Shown: positions 20,001 to 27,907 of the stretch, piece after piece
How the letters are laid out: every line of letters starts with the position of its first letter
Position numbering within the stretch: the first letter of the stretch is position 1
Source of the DNA: Collimonas sp. OK412
GTDB taxonomy: Bacteria; Pseudomonadota; Gammaproteobacteria; Burkholderiales; Burkholderiaceae_D
Assembly (NCBI RefSeq): GCF_900112135.1
Contig: NZ_FOLC01000012.1
Coordinates: 62,001 to 126,000 of the forward strand
Reading direction: 5' to 3'
Length of the DNA stretch: 64,000 bases
Made by a program: the position numbers and the translations under genes
The notes under the pieces: generated by a model
The model's database searches: none
Seen by the model: the letters and a program-made list of their open reading frames with translations, nothing else
What the model was told of the DNA's origin: nothing

Positions 20001-21364
20001 CGGTAGCAAACGGCCTGGGCACTGCAATCAATAACCTGACCACCGTTGTCAACGCCAACCAGTTCCCGATTGCTTCCAGCGAAGGCAAGGCGTTTACCGG
20101 TTCTATCGGCGCGGCCGGCAGCAATTCGCTGGGCATGGGCACCAATGCCGTGGCAACCGGCCAAAATTCGACCGCCGCCGGCCAAGGATCGGTGGCCAGC
20201 CAGGCTAACACCACCGCACTCGGCCAAGGCGCCCAGGCAACCGCCGCCAACAGCACCGCGCTGGGCCAGGGCGCGGTAGCCGGCACCGGCAACAGCGTGG
20301 CGATCGGCAGTGCTTCGGCCACCACCGCAGCCGTGGCAACGGCCGGCACCACCATCCGCGGAACCAGCTATTCCTTTGCCGGCGGCGCACCGGTGGGGAC
20401 GGTGAGTGTCGGTTCGGCAGGAAACGAGCGGCAGATCCAGAACGTCGCGGCGGGACAGCTGAGCGCGACCAGTACTGACGCCATCAACGGCAGCCAGCTG
20501 TACGCGACCAACAGCGCCATCAACAACCTGTCTAACGTGGTGGCGTCTACCCAGACCAAGTATTACAGCGTCAATTCCAGTGGCGGCGGCAATGTCAACA
20601 ATGACGGAGCGACCGGAGCCGATGCCATTGCCTCGGGCAAAAACACCACCGCCTCCGGCGCGAATGCAGTCGCCATGGGTGCGGGTGCGAGCGCAACGGC
20701 GAACAACGGCGTGGCAATCGGCGCCGGTTCGACGGCTGATCGCGCTGGCCTGGGCGGCGCCAAGGAGTCGTTCTCCAACACGGTGGTGTCGTCGACGCAA
20801 GGCGCGGTCTCGGTCGGCAGCGCCGGCAACGAACGCCAGATCACCAATGTCGCAGGCGGAACGCAGGCGACGGACGCTGTCAACGTGCGTCAATTGCAGG
20901 CCGTGCAGGCGGGGGGCGTGCATTACGACACCAACACCGACGGTTCAACCAACTACAGCAGCGTCACGATGGGCAACGGCGGCAGCGGACCGGTAGCGAT
21001 ACATAACGTCGAAGCCGGCACCGCCGCCACCGACGCGGTCAACGTTTCCCAGCTCAACACCGGCCTGCAGCAAGCCAACCAATACGCTAGCGGGCTGGCC
21101 ATGCAGCTGCAGAACAATATCAACGACGTTGCCAAGAAGGCTTATGCAGGTGTCGCGGCGGCCATGTCGATGGAGAGTGCTCCGTATGTGGCGGGCAAGA
21201 TCACCTACTCGGCAGGATATGGGTACTACCAGAACCAGAATGCGATTGGCGTGTCGTTGCGCCGTACTGCGGATAACGGCCGCTGGAGCCTTAGCGGCGG
21301 CGTCTCCGGTACGACCACTGGTGGCGTAGCTGCCCGGCTTGCCGTGTCTGGGGTTCTCAATTGA
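14075..21364 (+). CDS. Giant trimeric autotransporter adhesin (YadA/Hia type)
   Basis: A 2429-residue type Vc secreted surface adhesin. It begins with the extended signal-peptide region MNKIHSKVWSPARNQFVVAS, a hallmark of large autotransporters, with cleavage near LAQAQA. The passenger is built from YadA-head (Hep_Hag) repeats of the type AVAIGxxAxAxGxxSVALG, alternating with neck/stalk units containing AAGxxSxxSTDAxNGSQL and KYFHANS insertions. The last ~75 residues (from NDVAKKAYAGVAAAMSM) form the YadA membrane anchor, ending GGVAARLAVSGVLN with a hydrophobic final strand pattern. Three chains would form one 12-strand barrel and a fibrous stalk. SD AGGAG lies 6 bases before the ATG. Two near-identical ~1-kb segments (15500-16500 and 17130-18110) show internal duplication. 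An OmpA/BamE-like gene follows 53 bases downstream. Confidence 0.97.
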   Translation: MNKIHSKVWSPARNQFVVASEIAACPRGGAPGQGGRRALLRSRSPAVFAALVASGWLGWASLAQAQAVDCSVAPYNVYNSTASCMGFQSAASGTGATALGSLAHANVLGALAVGYNSLSTGQNGIAMGFQAYTNSINAIYLGARSAAGTGATAGGAIGIGTDVTASGANALAMGSLSVSASTNSVAFANSSSVDANSVNSIAMGYVTKVVNSNNAVALGSGSLVSGGTHGTAVGWQAYASALNAVYLGARTAGTGASAESAVGIGTDVSASGIYSIGMGLGANASAADAIAIGRASKAQAASTIAFGSSTVAAAAGTGSIAGGHNSQVTGGTGAVALGEGQVANGNGAVAIGDPNVSFGTGAVTMGANNIAAGNAAGTVAANGAVAIGNSNSAIGQGSVALGNASTAAVAGGIALGDTANAVLGNGVAVGANSKANNANDVALGAGSTTAAPHTGVTARFGGAAAGIANAASGVVSVGAAGTERQIQNVAAGVISATSTDAINGSQLNTVVTGINNLGATTASTLGGGAAYNPATGNIAGFSQPINSVSATGAITGPTAQTTVAGALTALNTNVDNTANIAVKYDAVGGTKITLGATGGAGAGAPVTITNLAPAALNATSTDAVNGSQLFGTNQNVANITNGKAGPFVSDNSVTAVQPVSSGANASAGGFGATATGAASTVLGNQATDNGNANATVLGQGASIAAGTTGSNVALGQGSTVATAAVPTTGATIGGTAYTFAGGAPAGVVSVGSAGNDRQITNVAAGQLSGTSTDAVNGSQLFATDQQVTANSTAITNINNGGGIKYFHANSTLVDSNAVGTDSIAVGPVANAYGNSSIAQGLNAVAGVSGTPATANDIALGNAAKATGGNSIAQGTGATANSAGAIAIGQTATATGGKAVSIGVGNTASGDGAVAIGDPNSAIGTGAIAMGANNTSNGQGAVALGNSNTATGQGSVALGNASNAAAAGTVALGDTAVANNTNDVALGSHSTTAAPHTGTTAQFGGTAAGVEAAASTNGVVSVGAVGTERQIQNVAAGVISATSTDAINGSQLNSVVTGVNNLGTTTASTLGGGAVYDPATGNIAGFSQPISAVSATGAVTGPTAQTTVAGALTALNTNVDNTANIAVKYDAVGGTKITLGATGGAGAGAPVTITNLAPAALNATSTDAVNGSQLYALTSGKTGPFVSDNSVTAVQPVSSGANASAGGFGATATGAASTVLGNQATDNGNANATVLGQGASIAAGTTGSNVALGQGSTVTTAAVPTTGATIGGTAYTFAGGAPAGVVSVGSAGNERQITNVAAGQLSGASTDAVNGSQLFATNQQVTANTTAITNINNGGGIKYFHANSTLADSAANGTDSVAIGPVSTAGTTNAVSIGNGATAGANAGDVALGAGSTTAVAVGTPSTTIAGTTYNFVGTTPTSTVSVGAAGAERTITNVAAGRISGSSTDAINGSQLFATNQAVDNLSSTVTANATHYYSVNDNGTHGGNYTNNGATGINALAAGVGAVASADNSTSLGLNTNVSILGGVALGSGAVSDRAIAPSSGSILVGTNVIPYNTTDRILRGAVSVGNATDFRQITNMADGTTDQDAVTLRQLKGAMSSFSVTPIKYFHANSTATDSAAIGAESVAIGPKTTVNGDNGIGMGNGAIVQQTAPGGTAIGQNATVNLADGVALGTNATSNGIQAMALGAGTQAAFAGSVALGAGSKTDAAVGTASAIIAGTTYNFAGTTPGSTVSVGATGAERTITNVAAGQLNANSTDAVNGSQLNATNLAIAANKSHYYSVNDGGTQGGNYDNNGATGVDALAAGVGSSASAASDVAIGNSAAASGGSSIAIGQGAQASGANSISIGTGNVVSGASSVAIGDPTIITGTGSFSVGNNNNIASNNTFVFGSNVTVPAGLDGSVVLGNGSAAAAANPTSSATVNGTTYGGFAGTTPTSTVSVGAVGAERQITNVAAGQVTASSTDAINGSQLYSVANGLGTAINNLTTVVNANQFPIASSEGKAFTGSIGAAGSNSLGMGTNAVATGQNSTAAGQGSVASQANTTALGQGAQATAANSTALGQGAVAGTGNSVAIGSASATTAAVATAGTTIRGTSYSFAGGAPVGTVSVGSAGNERQIQNVAAGQLSATSTDAINGSQLYATNSAINNLSNVVASTQTKYYSVNSSGGGNVNNDGATGADAIASGKNTTASGANAVAMGAGASATANNGVAIGAGSTADRAGLGGAKESFSNTVVSSTQGAVSVGSAGNERQITNVAGGTQATDAVNVRQLQAVQAGGVHYDTNTDGSTNYSSVTMGNGGSGPVAIHNVEAGTAATDAVNVSQLNTGLQQANQYASGLAMQLQNNINDVAKKAYAGVAAAMSMESAPYVAGKITYSAGYGYYQNQNAIGVSLRRTADNGRWSLSGGVSGTTTGGVAARLAVSGVLN
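15500..16500 (+). repeat. Internal adhesin duplication, copy A
   Basis: About 1 kb encoding neck, stalk and head units (from ERQIQNVAAGVISATSTDAI to IKYFHANSTL) is repeated almost unchanged about 1.6 kb downstream. Ends are approximate because identity fades gradually. Confidence 0.8.
17130..18110 (+). repeat. Internal adhesin duplication, copy B
   Basis: Near-identical to copy A at 15500-16500, except for a ~24-base shortening after the NGSQL motif (YALTSGKTGPF here, FGTNQNVANITNGKAGPF in copy A). High nucleotide identity suggests recent duplication or ongoing gene conversion. Confidence 0.8.
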
Positions 21365-21417
21365 ACGCCAGGGCACAAAGAAAATCCTCCGATTCACATC
21401 TTTTCCAGGACTAATGT

Positions 21418-22230
21418 ATGCGACATTCTTCCAGCATCTTCCGTCGGGTTTTATGCATCAGCATGCTGTATTGCATGAGCTTTTCCGCCACCGCGGCCGA
21501 CTCCGGCGAAGTACATTTTCCGGCGCTTGACAGTTCCTACCTGAAGACCGGGGATTTTGTCGGCCCGGACCATGTAAAACGCGTGACGCCGGGCCAGAAC
21601 AAAGACCAGGTGCGCCGCGAGCTCGGCAACCCGCATTTCAGCGAAGGCATCTTCAACGTACGCGAGTGGGATTACGCGTTCAATTTTTATACCGGCAAAG
21701 GCAACGAGTATGTCACCTGCCAGTTCAAGGTGAAATTCGACTCGGACAACCGGGCTACGTCTACCCATTGGAAGGACCCGGACTGCGAAAAGTACATCAA
21801 TCCGCCCTCAGCCAAAGATGCGCCGATGATAGAGAAAGTCTTGCCGCGCCGCGTGGAGCTGGGTGCAGACGGCCTGTTTGCATTTGGCAAATCGGACCTC
21901 GGCAACCTTGATCAGGCCGGGCGCGGCAAACTCGACGATCTGGCAAACCGTCTCAAACAGGACGGCGTCAAATTGTCGTCGGTAGTTGTGACCGGGCACA
22001 CGGACCGGATTGGCTCTGAAGAGGCAAACCTCGCATTGTCGCAGGCAAGAGCCGATACGATCCGCGATTATTTGATACAGAAAGGTGTGGACGGCCGTCT
22101 GGTGCGGGCATATGGCGCCGGCAAAGCCAAGCCGGTGGTTCAATGCCCTGGCCAGAAACTGACGCCGCAGCTGGTGCAATGCCTGCAACCGAACCGGCGC
22201 ATCGAGATCGAAATCGTCGGCGAGCAATAA
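21418..22230 (+). CDS. OmpA-family protein with BamE/SmpA-like N-terminal domain
   Basis: A 270-residue exported protein. The signal peptide ends near FSATAADS. Residues ~45-120 resemble the SmpA/OmlA (BamE) fold: DHVKRVTPGQNKDQVRRELG, NPHFSEGIFNVREWDYAFNF. Residues ~150-270 form an OmpA C-terminal peptidoglycan-binding domain, with VVVTGHTDRIGSEEANLALS and RADTIRDYLI, and PNRRIEIEI at the end. This two-domain architecture is commonly encoded directly after trimeric autotransporter genes, and here the gap to the adhesin stop is 53 bases. A role in adhesin assembly or cell-wall anchoring is inference. Confidence 0.9.
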   Translation: MRHSSSIFRRVLCISMLYCMSFSATAADSGEVHFPALDSSYLKTGDFVGPDHVKRVTPGQNKDQVRRELGNPHFSEGIFNVREWDYAFNFYTGKGNEYVTCQFKVKFDSDNRATSTHWKDPDCEKYINPPSAKDAPMIEKVLPRRVELGADGLFAFGKSDLGNLDQAGRGKLDDLANRLKQDGVKLSSVVVTGHTDRIGSEEANLALSQARADTIRDYLIQKGVDGRLVRAYGAGKAKPVVQCPGQKLTPQLVQCLQPNRRIEIEIVGEQ

Positions 22231-22241
22231 GCCTGACCGGC

Positions 22242-23147
22242 CTACTCTTGCGGCGAGAGATGGTTTTTCTTGCAACAGGCGGACGCGATTTGCCTGCCTG
22301 TCTGCAAGGCGCCGGCAAAATCCGCGTCGGACATGTGCGTGCCGGCATTGCGCCTGAGCTGGTCTTCCGACAAGGCGCTGTTTCTCGCATCTGCTTCGGC
22401 GACCTTGTAGGCGAGCGATAATTTTGCATCGCGCGGCAGCAGTTCGCCGGCGTCATACACTTGCGCCAGCAATGCCAGGGCAAATGGCTCTCCCTGTCCG
22501 GCGGCGGATTTCAGTTCGGCGACGGCTTCGGTTTTCCACTGCTGTACGACCGGATCGTCCGCGTTTTTTGCCAGGTCGGTATCGTGGCCGTATGGCCCTT
22601 CCATGAAGTAATCGATTTGCGCCTCCACTTTTCCTGCGCGCGCGGCCAAGGCCAGGAAGGAGAGACGCTCCTGGAGCTGCGCCGGATTGACGCCTTCGCA
22701 CAATGCCAGCAATTTCTTTCGTTGATCCAGGAAGCGGTCAAGCTCGGCGGCGCTGTTGTATGCGGGAGCAGGCTCGTCATTGCTGGCGCAAACCGCTGCC
22801 GCCTGGTAAACATTGTAGGCTGCGTCTTTGTCGCCGCTTCTTGCCAGGCTATTCCATTTGGCGATGTACTCCTGCGCGGTAAGCCCGCCCAGGTCGACCT
22901 GGCGGCCGTTTCGCGCATACACGGCGGTGGAGGGAGGAGGGGCCGTGGCGAAGCTGTTTTCCTGGTATGCCGTTCCTGGCGCAAACGGCGAAATCAGTTC
23001 GCGGCTGCGAGGAGACGGACTGGAAACAGGAGCCGGGCCTGCTTTTACGCTCAGCCTTTCTCCGGAACTCCCTGTCGTCGACAGATACATTCCAAGGCAG
23101 GCACCGGCCGCTGCGAGCAGCAGTGAATAACGGATAGTCAGGTTCAC
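22242..23147 (-). CDS. Exported protein of unknown function, Sel1-like helical
   Basis: A 301-residue protein with an N-terminal membrane or signal segment (IRYSLLLAAAGACLGMYLS), a Pro/Ser-rich linker, and a helical remainder. Short stretches such as DKDAAYNVYQAAAVCA, ALAARAGKVEAQIDYF and GQGEPFALALLAQVYDAG look like degenerate Sel1/TPR repeats, which mediate protein contacts. The start is a GTG with a weak ribosome site, so an internal start is possible. It lies 45 bases after the secreted protein gene upstream and probably shares its transcript. It is convergent with the OmpA-like gene, with 11 bases between stops. I do not recognise the family. Confidence 0.7.
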   Translation of the reverse strand: MNLTIRYSLLLAAAGACLGMYLSTTGSSGERLSVKAGPAPVSSPSPRSRELISPFAPGTAYQENSFATAPPPSTAVYARNGRQVDLGGLTAQEYIAKWNSLARSGDKDAAYNVYQAAAVCASNDEPAPAYNSAAELDRFLDQRKKLLALCEGVNPAQLQERLSFLALAARAGKVEAQIDYFMEGPYGHDTDLAKNADDPVVQQWKTEAVAELKSAAGQGEPFALALLAQVYDAGELLPRDAKLSLAYKVAEADARNSALSEDQLRRNAGTHMSDADFAGALQTGRQIASACCKKNHLSPQE

Positions 23148-23192
23148 GGCATCGGGAAACCTAGCGAAATAACTGAGCAGGAACGACGGCGC

Positions 23193-23672
23193 TCAGTTCC
23201 ACAAATAGCAATAAGTCTCGCTGGCTTCCAGGTTGGCGCCTTCGCTGCCATTCGCCAGCACTTTCTTGATGAATCCGTTTGGATGCGCCTGGTCCGGCGT
23301 GACGTTGCAGTTATCGTGGACCCAATGGATGCCATAGCCGCTGGTATACAGCTGGCCGCACATTTCCACCTTGTCGCCTATGCCGAACGCCGCCAGCGAT
23401 TTCGGTATCGAAGTAGAATTTTTTTGATAATCCTTCGCGTAGACGTTGTCCATGGCAACGTCATACGTCCTGCCATCCTTGTCCGCCTTTACGCTGATAT
23501 GCGTATGCGAGAGCTTGACGCCCTTGAGCGCCTTGCCATCCGCAAATGTCGGTTTGGCGTTGACGGTGCCCGTGAGATAACTGCCTGCAGCGGCGTCGCA
23601 ATCGGTTTGGCCGTCGGCCATGGCGTACATTGCCTGGGTCATCAGGCAAAGGGAAACCAGGAATTTTTTCAT
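23193..23672 (-). CDS. Secreted protein of unknown function
   Basis: A 159-residue protein with a clean signal peptide (MKKFLVSLCLMTQAMYAMA, cleavage before DGQTDC). The mature part has four Cys (TDCDAAAG, VEMCGQLY, HDNCNVTP, ETYCYLWN), which could form two disulfides, and a conserved-looking core GVKLSHTHISVKADKDGRTY plus GIHWVHDNCN. Homologs with the GIHWVH...NC pattern exist in beta-proteobacteria as far as I recall, without known function. An SD-like AAAGG lies 5 bases before the ATG. It heads a two-gene unit with the Sel1-like protein. Confidence 0.75.
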   Translation of the reverse strand: MKKFLVSLCLMTQAMYAMADGQTDCDAAAGSYLTGTVNAKPTFADGKALKGVKLSHTHISVKADKDGRTYDVAMDNVYAKDYQKNSTSIPKSLAAFGIGDKVEMCGQLYTSGYGIHWVHDNCNVTPDQAHPNGFIKKVLANGSEGANLEASETYCYLWN

Positions 23673-24022
23673 TTACCTTTTCTCCTTCATGTTTCTATCA
23701 GGTCCATCGGTTTATAAAACAGGGGATGACTGTTGCTTTCACCGTCACGCGGCACGGACTTTCTCCGGCCTGCGCCATGCAAGCCAGGATATCGTCCTGG
23801 CAGCTTGCAAAAAATAACAGTTACTTATTACGCAATGATGACTTTAGGAAATATTATTCCGTTGCGCTGTGGAAATAATTAATATTGCCTGTTAATCAAC
23901 CCGGAGTAAAGGACGCCGCCCAGGCTCCGCTGGCTATAAAAATGCCGAGAACCATGCAAAAGGCCGCTGGGTAGGTCATCTACCCAGCGGCCTGCACCTC
24001 ATGCAAAACAATCCTTTAGCAA
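23673..24022. other. Intergenic region with terminator
   Basis: No gene is seen. It contains the promoter region of the leftward secreted protein gene (left part, A+T-rich) and the intrinsic terminator of the leftward di-haem lipoprotein gene at 23961-23993. Confidence 0.6.
23961..23993 (-). terminator. Intrinsic terminator of the di-haem lipoprotein gene
   Basis: A perfect 14-bp stem (AGGCCGCTGGGTAG / CTACCCAGCGGCCT) with a 5-base loop lies 29 bases after the stop codon. On the minus strand it runs into TTTT, as expected for a rho-independent terminator. Confidence 0.85.
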
Positions 24023-27000
24023 CTACAGCGACTTGAGGAACGCCAGCAGGGCGTCGCGGTCCGTCGCGGACAACGCCTGGAAGCGCTGGCGCGCACGATC
24101 CGCCTCGCCGCCATGCCAGAGGATGGCCTCGGTCAGGTTACGGGCGCGGCCATCGTGCAAATAACCGACTTTGGCGCTGTTGCCCATGACCTTGTCGGTG
24201 TAGCCGATGCCCCACAAAGGCGCGGTACGCCACATGCTGCCTTTGGCCTGGCCCTCGACAAACTTGTCGGCAAGGTCCGCACCCATGTCATGCAGCAGCA
24301 AGTCGGTATAAGGATGGATCGTCTGGTTGCGCAATTCGGCAAACAGATGGCCCGGCCCGGTCTTCATCTCGACCGCGTGGCAGGCCGTGCATCGTATGCC
24401 CTGGAAGACCTTGGAACCGCTACTTACCTGTGCCGGATCGACGCGATGTTCATCCAGCGGCGCCACGCCTTTGGGGAAACCGCTGGCGATACTGCGCTGG
24501 GCCGGCACGCCTACCAGCGAAAGGTAGTTGGAGATCGATTGCAGGTCGGACTCCGAGATGCCCTTCTGGGCCCCGGCGGAAGCGCAGCCGGCAGGGTCGG
24601 TGTTGCAGGCGCGGTTGGGGTAGACGGGGGAGGTCACAGCCATGTCCAGCAGCAGCGCGGAAGCGGCCTGCTGGCGCAGCGTCGCCTTGGATGCCTTCCA
24701 GCCGAAGCGGCCCAGGCGGACGGCGCCTGTCTCAGGATCGAAGACGAAGTTAGGCAGTCCCTTGACGCCATCGGCGTCCGCTGTCGTGCGGGCGCGCGCA
24801 AGGATGTCCGCTTCCGGTACGGCTTCCAGCAAGCCGGCGCCAATCATGGGCTGGGCGGCGCGCAGCGAGACGGCATCCGGCACCGGCCCCTCGAACGCCA
24901 GCGTCGGCTTGCGCAATTCGACTGCGGTGCCGTCGGCAAGCTTCACCGAACGGGTCTCGAAGCCGCCGACACTGACGCTGTTGCCCCAGTTCTGCGAGGT
25001 TCCGGTGGTCGATGCGCCATTCATCTGGACTGCGGTGCCATACTGCGGATGCGGCAGCTGCTGCCCCGTGGCATCGATCATCGCCACCCGCACCGACATG
25101 CTGTCAAGCCGCTGGTTCAATCCGCCCGGCGCTATGCTGCGGCCGTTGTTGACGTGGCAGGCGATGCAGGCGGACTGGTTGAAGCGTTGACCCTGCAGCC
25201 CGACTGCCGGCGCGTAGCGGTCGTTGCCCGGTTCGTTGTGGTCGCCGGTGGTGAAGTTGGTATGCACCAGCCGCCGGCCTTCGACGAAGCGCTGGATGTT
25301 CTGCATGCCGACATTGTTTTGCGGCTGCTGGAACATGAACAAGCCATTGTCCGAGTAGTTGTAGGATACCGAGCCGACGCCGCCCGACAAGGTCTCGGCC
25401 GGCAGCGGCACAGAATTCAGGCGCGGCTGCACGCCGTACCAAGGCCTGAGGCCGGTTCCCACCACGTATATCCATTCGGAAGAGTAGTAGCGGATGCCGC
25501 CGTCGTCGCCTTTGGCGAGCATGGCGTCCTTGGTCGAGAAGAACGACGGCGAGACTTCGATGACATCGCCCACCACCAGCGGACGTCCGGGAACGTCTTT
25601 GCCGTTGGGGAAGCCGTCGGGGCCAAGGTCAGCATGTCCCGGGTAACCATTGACGGTCAGGCTGCAGCCGTTGTTGTACATGCCGGCGTTGGCCAGCTTG
25701 CCGTTCGGCGGGTACGGTACAGGAGGGCAGATGGCGAGGTTGCGATCCACCAGTTCGCCGGGGTTCATCCAGCCATATCCGGTAACGCCAGGCCGGTCGA
25801 AAGCGCGGAACCAGGCGACGCCGCCGGGCAGCTGGGCTTGCTGGAAGTACTCGTTGACTTTCAGCGTCGGCTTGGTCACGCCTGCCACGCGGCTATTGTC
25901 GATGACCTCGAAACCCCAGGTGCGGTTCTTGAAGTACTGCGGCACGAACGTCAGGTAATTGCCTGGCCCTTTGTCCACCGGCAAGCCGGTGGCCTGGTCG
26001 ACGGTATCGTTCGGGCCATAACCGATCTCATTCCATTCCTCGCCGCGCTCGCGGCCGTGGCGCGCCAGGCCGCGCGCACCGAAGCGGGTGACCAGCGTGC
26101 CGTCGGGCAGCGTGAACTGCAGCGTTTCCAGCGGTTCGGCCGATGTCGGCAATGGCGTCCAGCCGTTGCCGCTGGCGGGGAATTTCAGGGCCGACGTGGT
26201 GTTGTTGGGCAGCGTGTTGTCGCTGCCCGGTGTCTTGAACTGCGCCTCGAATAGCGAGTAGCCATACTGCGTGGCTCGGGCTATGCCTTGCAACCGGATG
26301 TAGCGGGCATTGACGCCGAGATTGAAAAATTCCTCGGTGCCGCCCTGGCCATTGCTCACGTAGCGCAGCTGCGACCAGGTCTGGCCGTCATCCGACACGC
26401 GCAACGCGTATTGCTTGCCGTAGGAGTTTTCCCAAAGCAGTTTCATATAGCCGACCTGCGTCTTGGCGCCAAAGTCGAATTGAATCCAGGCGCCGTCCTC
26501 GGACGCGCTGGACCAGCGCGTAGTCATCTTGCCGTCGATTGCCATGGCTGCCGACAAGCCCGGGTTTTCCAGGGCTGACGAGGTTGCCGCGACCGGCGTG
26601 ATGGTCACGCCCGGCTTGCTGGTATCGACCGGCACAGGCACCGGATTAGATACGGGCGGCGCAACCGGGGTGCCTGAGAAGGCCTGGATCTCGAAGATCG
26701 AATAGCCGTACTGCGTCGAGCGTTTGATGCCCTTCATGCGCAGATAGCGGCCCTGGCCTGAGAGCCCGGTCCAGTCCTCGGAGCCGCCCTGGCTATTGTC
26801 CACGGTCTTGATCGTGGTCCAGTTGGCGTTGTCGTCGGAGACCTGCAGCAGGTATTGGAGAGCGTGCGCGTTTTCCCAGTCGATGTGTACGCGATTGATG
26901 ACTTGGGATGTGCCGAAATCCAGCGTCAGGTATTCATCGTCGGAGAAACCGCTGCCCCAGCGCGTGCTCTCGTTGTGGTCGATGGCGGCAGCGGCAGACA

Positions 27001-27241
27001 GGTCGCCGCGTTCCGCCGAACTGGCGCTGGCGCTCACGGGCGTCAGTACGGTTTCCGCAGCCGCGCTTGCCGCCGCCAGGGCCTTGGAGGATTTGGCCGC
27101 GGCATCCTGGGCTGCCGGATCGTCGCTGCCTCCGCCGCCGCAGGCGGCAAGCAGCAATGCCAAGGCGAGAGGCAGTACTTGTGTCGACAGATGGCGCAAT
27201 GGGTCCAATTTCAGCCGACGTCGATATGGCACTTTATTCAT
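24023..27241 (-). CDS. Lipoprotein: two discoidin domains fused to di-haem oxidoreductase (DUF1111)
   Basis: A 1072-residue exported lipoprotein. The signal ends in a lipobox LLLAACGGGG. Two F5/8-type C (discoidin) carbohydrate-binding-like modules follow at about residues 60-190 and 205-340; each has the LTLDFGTSQVINRVHIDWEN-type strand pattern and an RWGSG/RWSSA motif. The remaining ~700 residues match the DUF1111 family (putative thiol oxidoreductases with two c-type haems, MauG-related), with haem motifs CIACH and CTACH and the C-terminal YLHDGRARNLTEAILWHGGE. It would act at the cell surface or periplasm as a redox enzyme tethered to a glycan. ATG 27241 has AAGGA 8 bases upstream. The substrate is unknown. 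Confidence 0.88.
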   Translation of the reverse strand: MNKVPYRRRLKLDPLRHLSTQVLPLALALLLAACGGGGSDDPAAQDAAAKSSKALAAASAAAETVLTPVSASASSAERGDLSAAAAIDHNESTRWGSGFSDDEYLTLDFGTSQVINRVHIDWENAHALQYLLQVSDDNANWTTIKTVDNSQGGSEDWTGLSGQGRYLRMKGIKRSTQYGYSIFEIQAFSGTPVAPPVSNPVPVPVDTSKPGVTITPVAATSSALENPGLSAAMAIDGKMTTRWSSASEDGAWIQFDFGAKTQVGYMKLLWENSYGKQYALRVSDDGQTWSQLRYVSNGQGGTEEFFNLGVNARYIRLQGIARATQYGYSLFEAQFKTPGSDNTLPNNTTSALKFPASGNGWTPLPTSAEPLETLQFTLPDGTLVTRFGARGLARHGRERGEEWNEIGYGPNDTVDQATGLPVDKGPGNYLTFVPQYFKNRTWGFEVIDNSRVAGVTKPTLKVNEYFQQAQLPGGVAWFRAFDRPGVTGYGWMNPGELVDRNLAICPPVPYPPNGKLANAGMYNNGCSLTVNGYPGHADLGPDGFPNGKDVPGRPLVVGDVIEVSPSFFSTKDAMLAKGDDGGIRYYSSEWIYVVGTGLRPWYGVQPRLNSVPLPAETLSGGVGSVSYNYSDNGLFMFQQPQNNVGMQNIQRFVEGRRLVHTNFTTGDHNEPGNDRYAPAVGLQGQRFNQSACIACHVNNGRSIAPGGLNQRLDSMSVRVAMIDATGQQLPHPQYGTAVQMNGASTTGTSQNWGNSVSVGGFETRSVKLADGTAVELRKPTLAFEGPVPDAVSLRAAQPMIGAGLLEAVPEADILARARTTADADGVKGLPNFVFDPETGAVRLGRFGWKASKATLRQQAASALLLDMAVTSPVYPNRACNTDPAGCASAGAQKGISESDLQSISNYLSLVGVPAQRSIASGFPKGVAPLDEHRVDPAQVSSGSKVFQGIRCTACHAVEMKTGPGHLFAELRNQTIHPYTDLLLHDMGADLADKFVEGQAKGSMWRTAPLWGIGYTDKVMGNSAKVGYLHDGRARNLTEAILWHGGEADRARQRFQALSATDRDALLAFLKSL

Positions 27242-27907
27242 GGTGCGTTCCTTTGTTTTTGTTATTGCGTTCAGGTCAAAAAAAGTTGGTTCGGTTGGTT
27301 TATAAGCGGTCAAAATAAGCGGTCAAAACGTTGCCATGCGTTGTTTCCATGTGAGGCATTGGAACGTTGAATCCGGTGTTCATGTGAAGCTTGCTTGCTG
27401 ATTCTGGCCAGGCTCGATGCCTGTGCAAATTATTTGCATTTGCCAATTCGTGTGTTGCGGCATGCGCCCAATGCTGCATCCCGTGGACTACGGGTTCGTA
27501 TGAAATGTTCGATGACTGAATCGCCCGCGTGAGCTGTGCGGGAACTTGCTTAGGAGCAAGTGTTGTACCAGCAGGATTGTGGGTATTTTTTTTGACGTTT
27601 AGCGGCAATGAAGAATTTATTGCCCGTCATTTGTCAGAGACTGACATTTTTTGTCGGCGGGACTGATGCCTGCGGCGAGCAGGTGCCCTGCTTGTTTAGC
27701 GTGCCTGCAATTTGTTTAGTGCATCTTCGGTGTCGGCATTGTCTCGGACACGCAAAGAAGATATCGGGCCGCGCAGGAATGCGCCGCTCCTGCCGATCAT
27801 CGAGGCCTTGTTTTTGCCGCCGCCCAAGAGTGGCATGTCATGCTTTGCTTATGCAGCAGCGGCATCCGGATCATCCAATCGCATCTTGGTCCCGAACTTC
27901 GAGCAAT
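27242..27907. other. Upstream region of the di-haem lipoprotein gene
   Basis: No gene is supported in these 666 bases. A 15-bp palindrome TGTCAG-AGA-CTGACA at 27632-27646 followed by six T is a candidate operator or small hairpin. TTGTTTAG occurs twice about 20 bases apart near 27693-27720. The promoter of the leftward lipoprotein gene should lie here. Confidence 0.5.

Noticed and set aside
14300-21000. Regular short repeats that could suggest a CRISPR array
   Set aside because: The repeats are in-frame coding units of a YadA-type passenger, with no unique spacers of equal length and no cas genes.
24113-26254. Rightward frame of 713 codons opposite the di-haem lipoprotein
   Set aside because: Antisense to a gene with two haem motifs, a lipobox and a terminator; its own product shows no domain.
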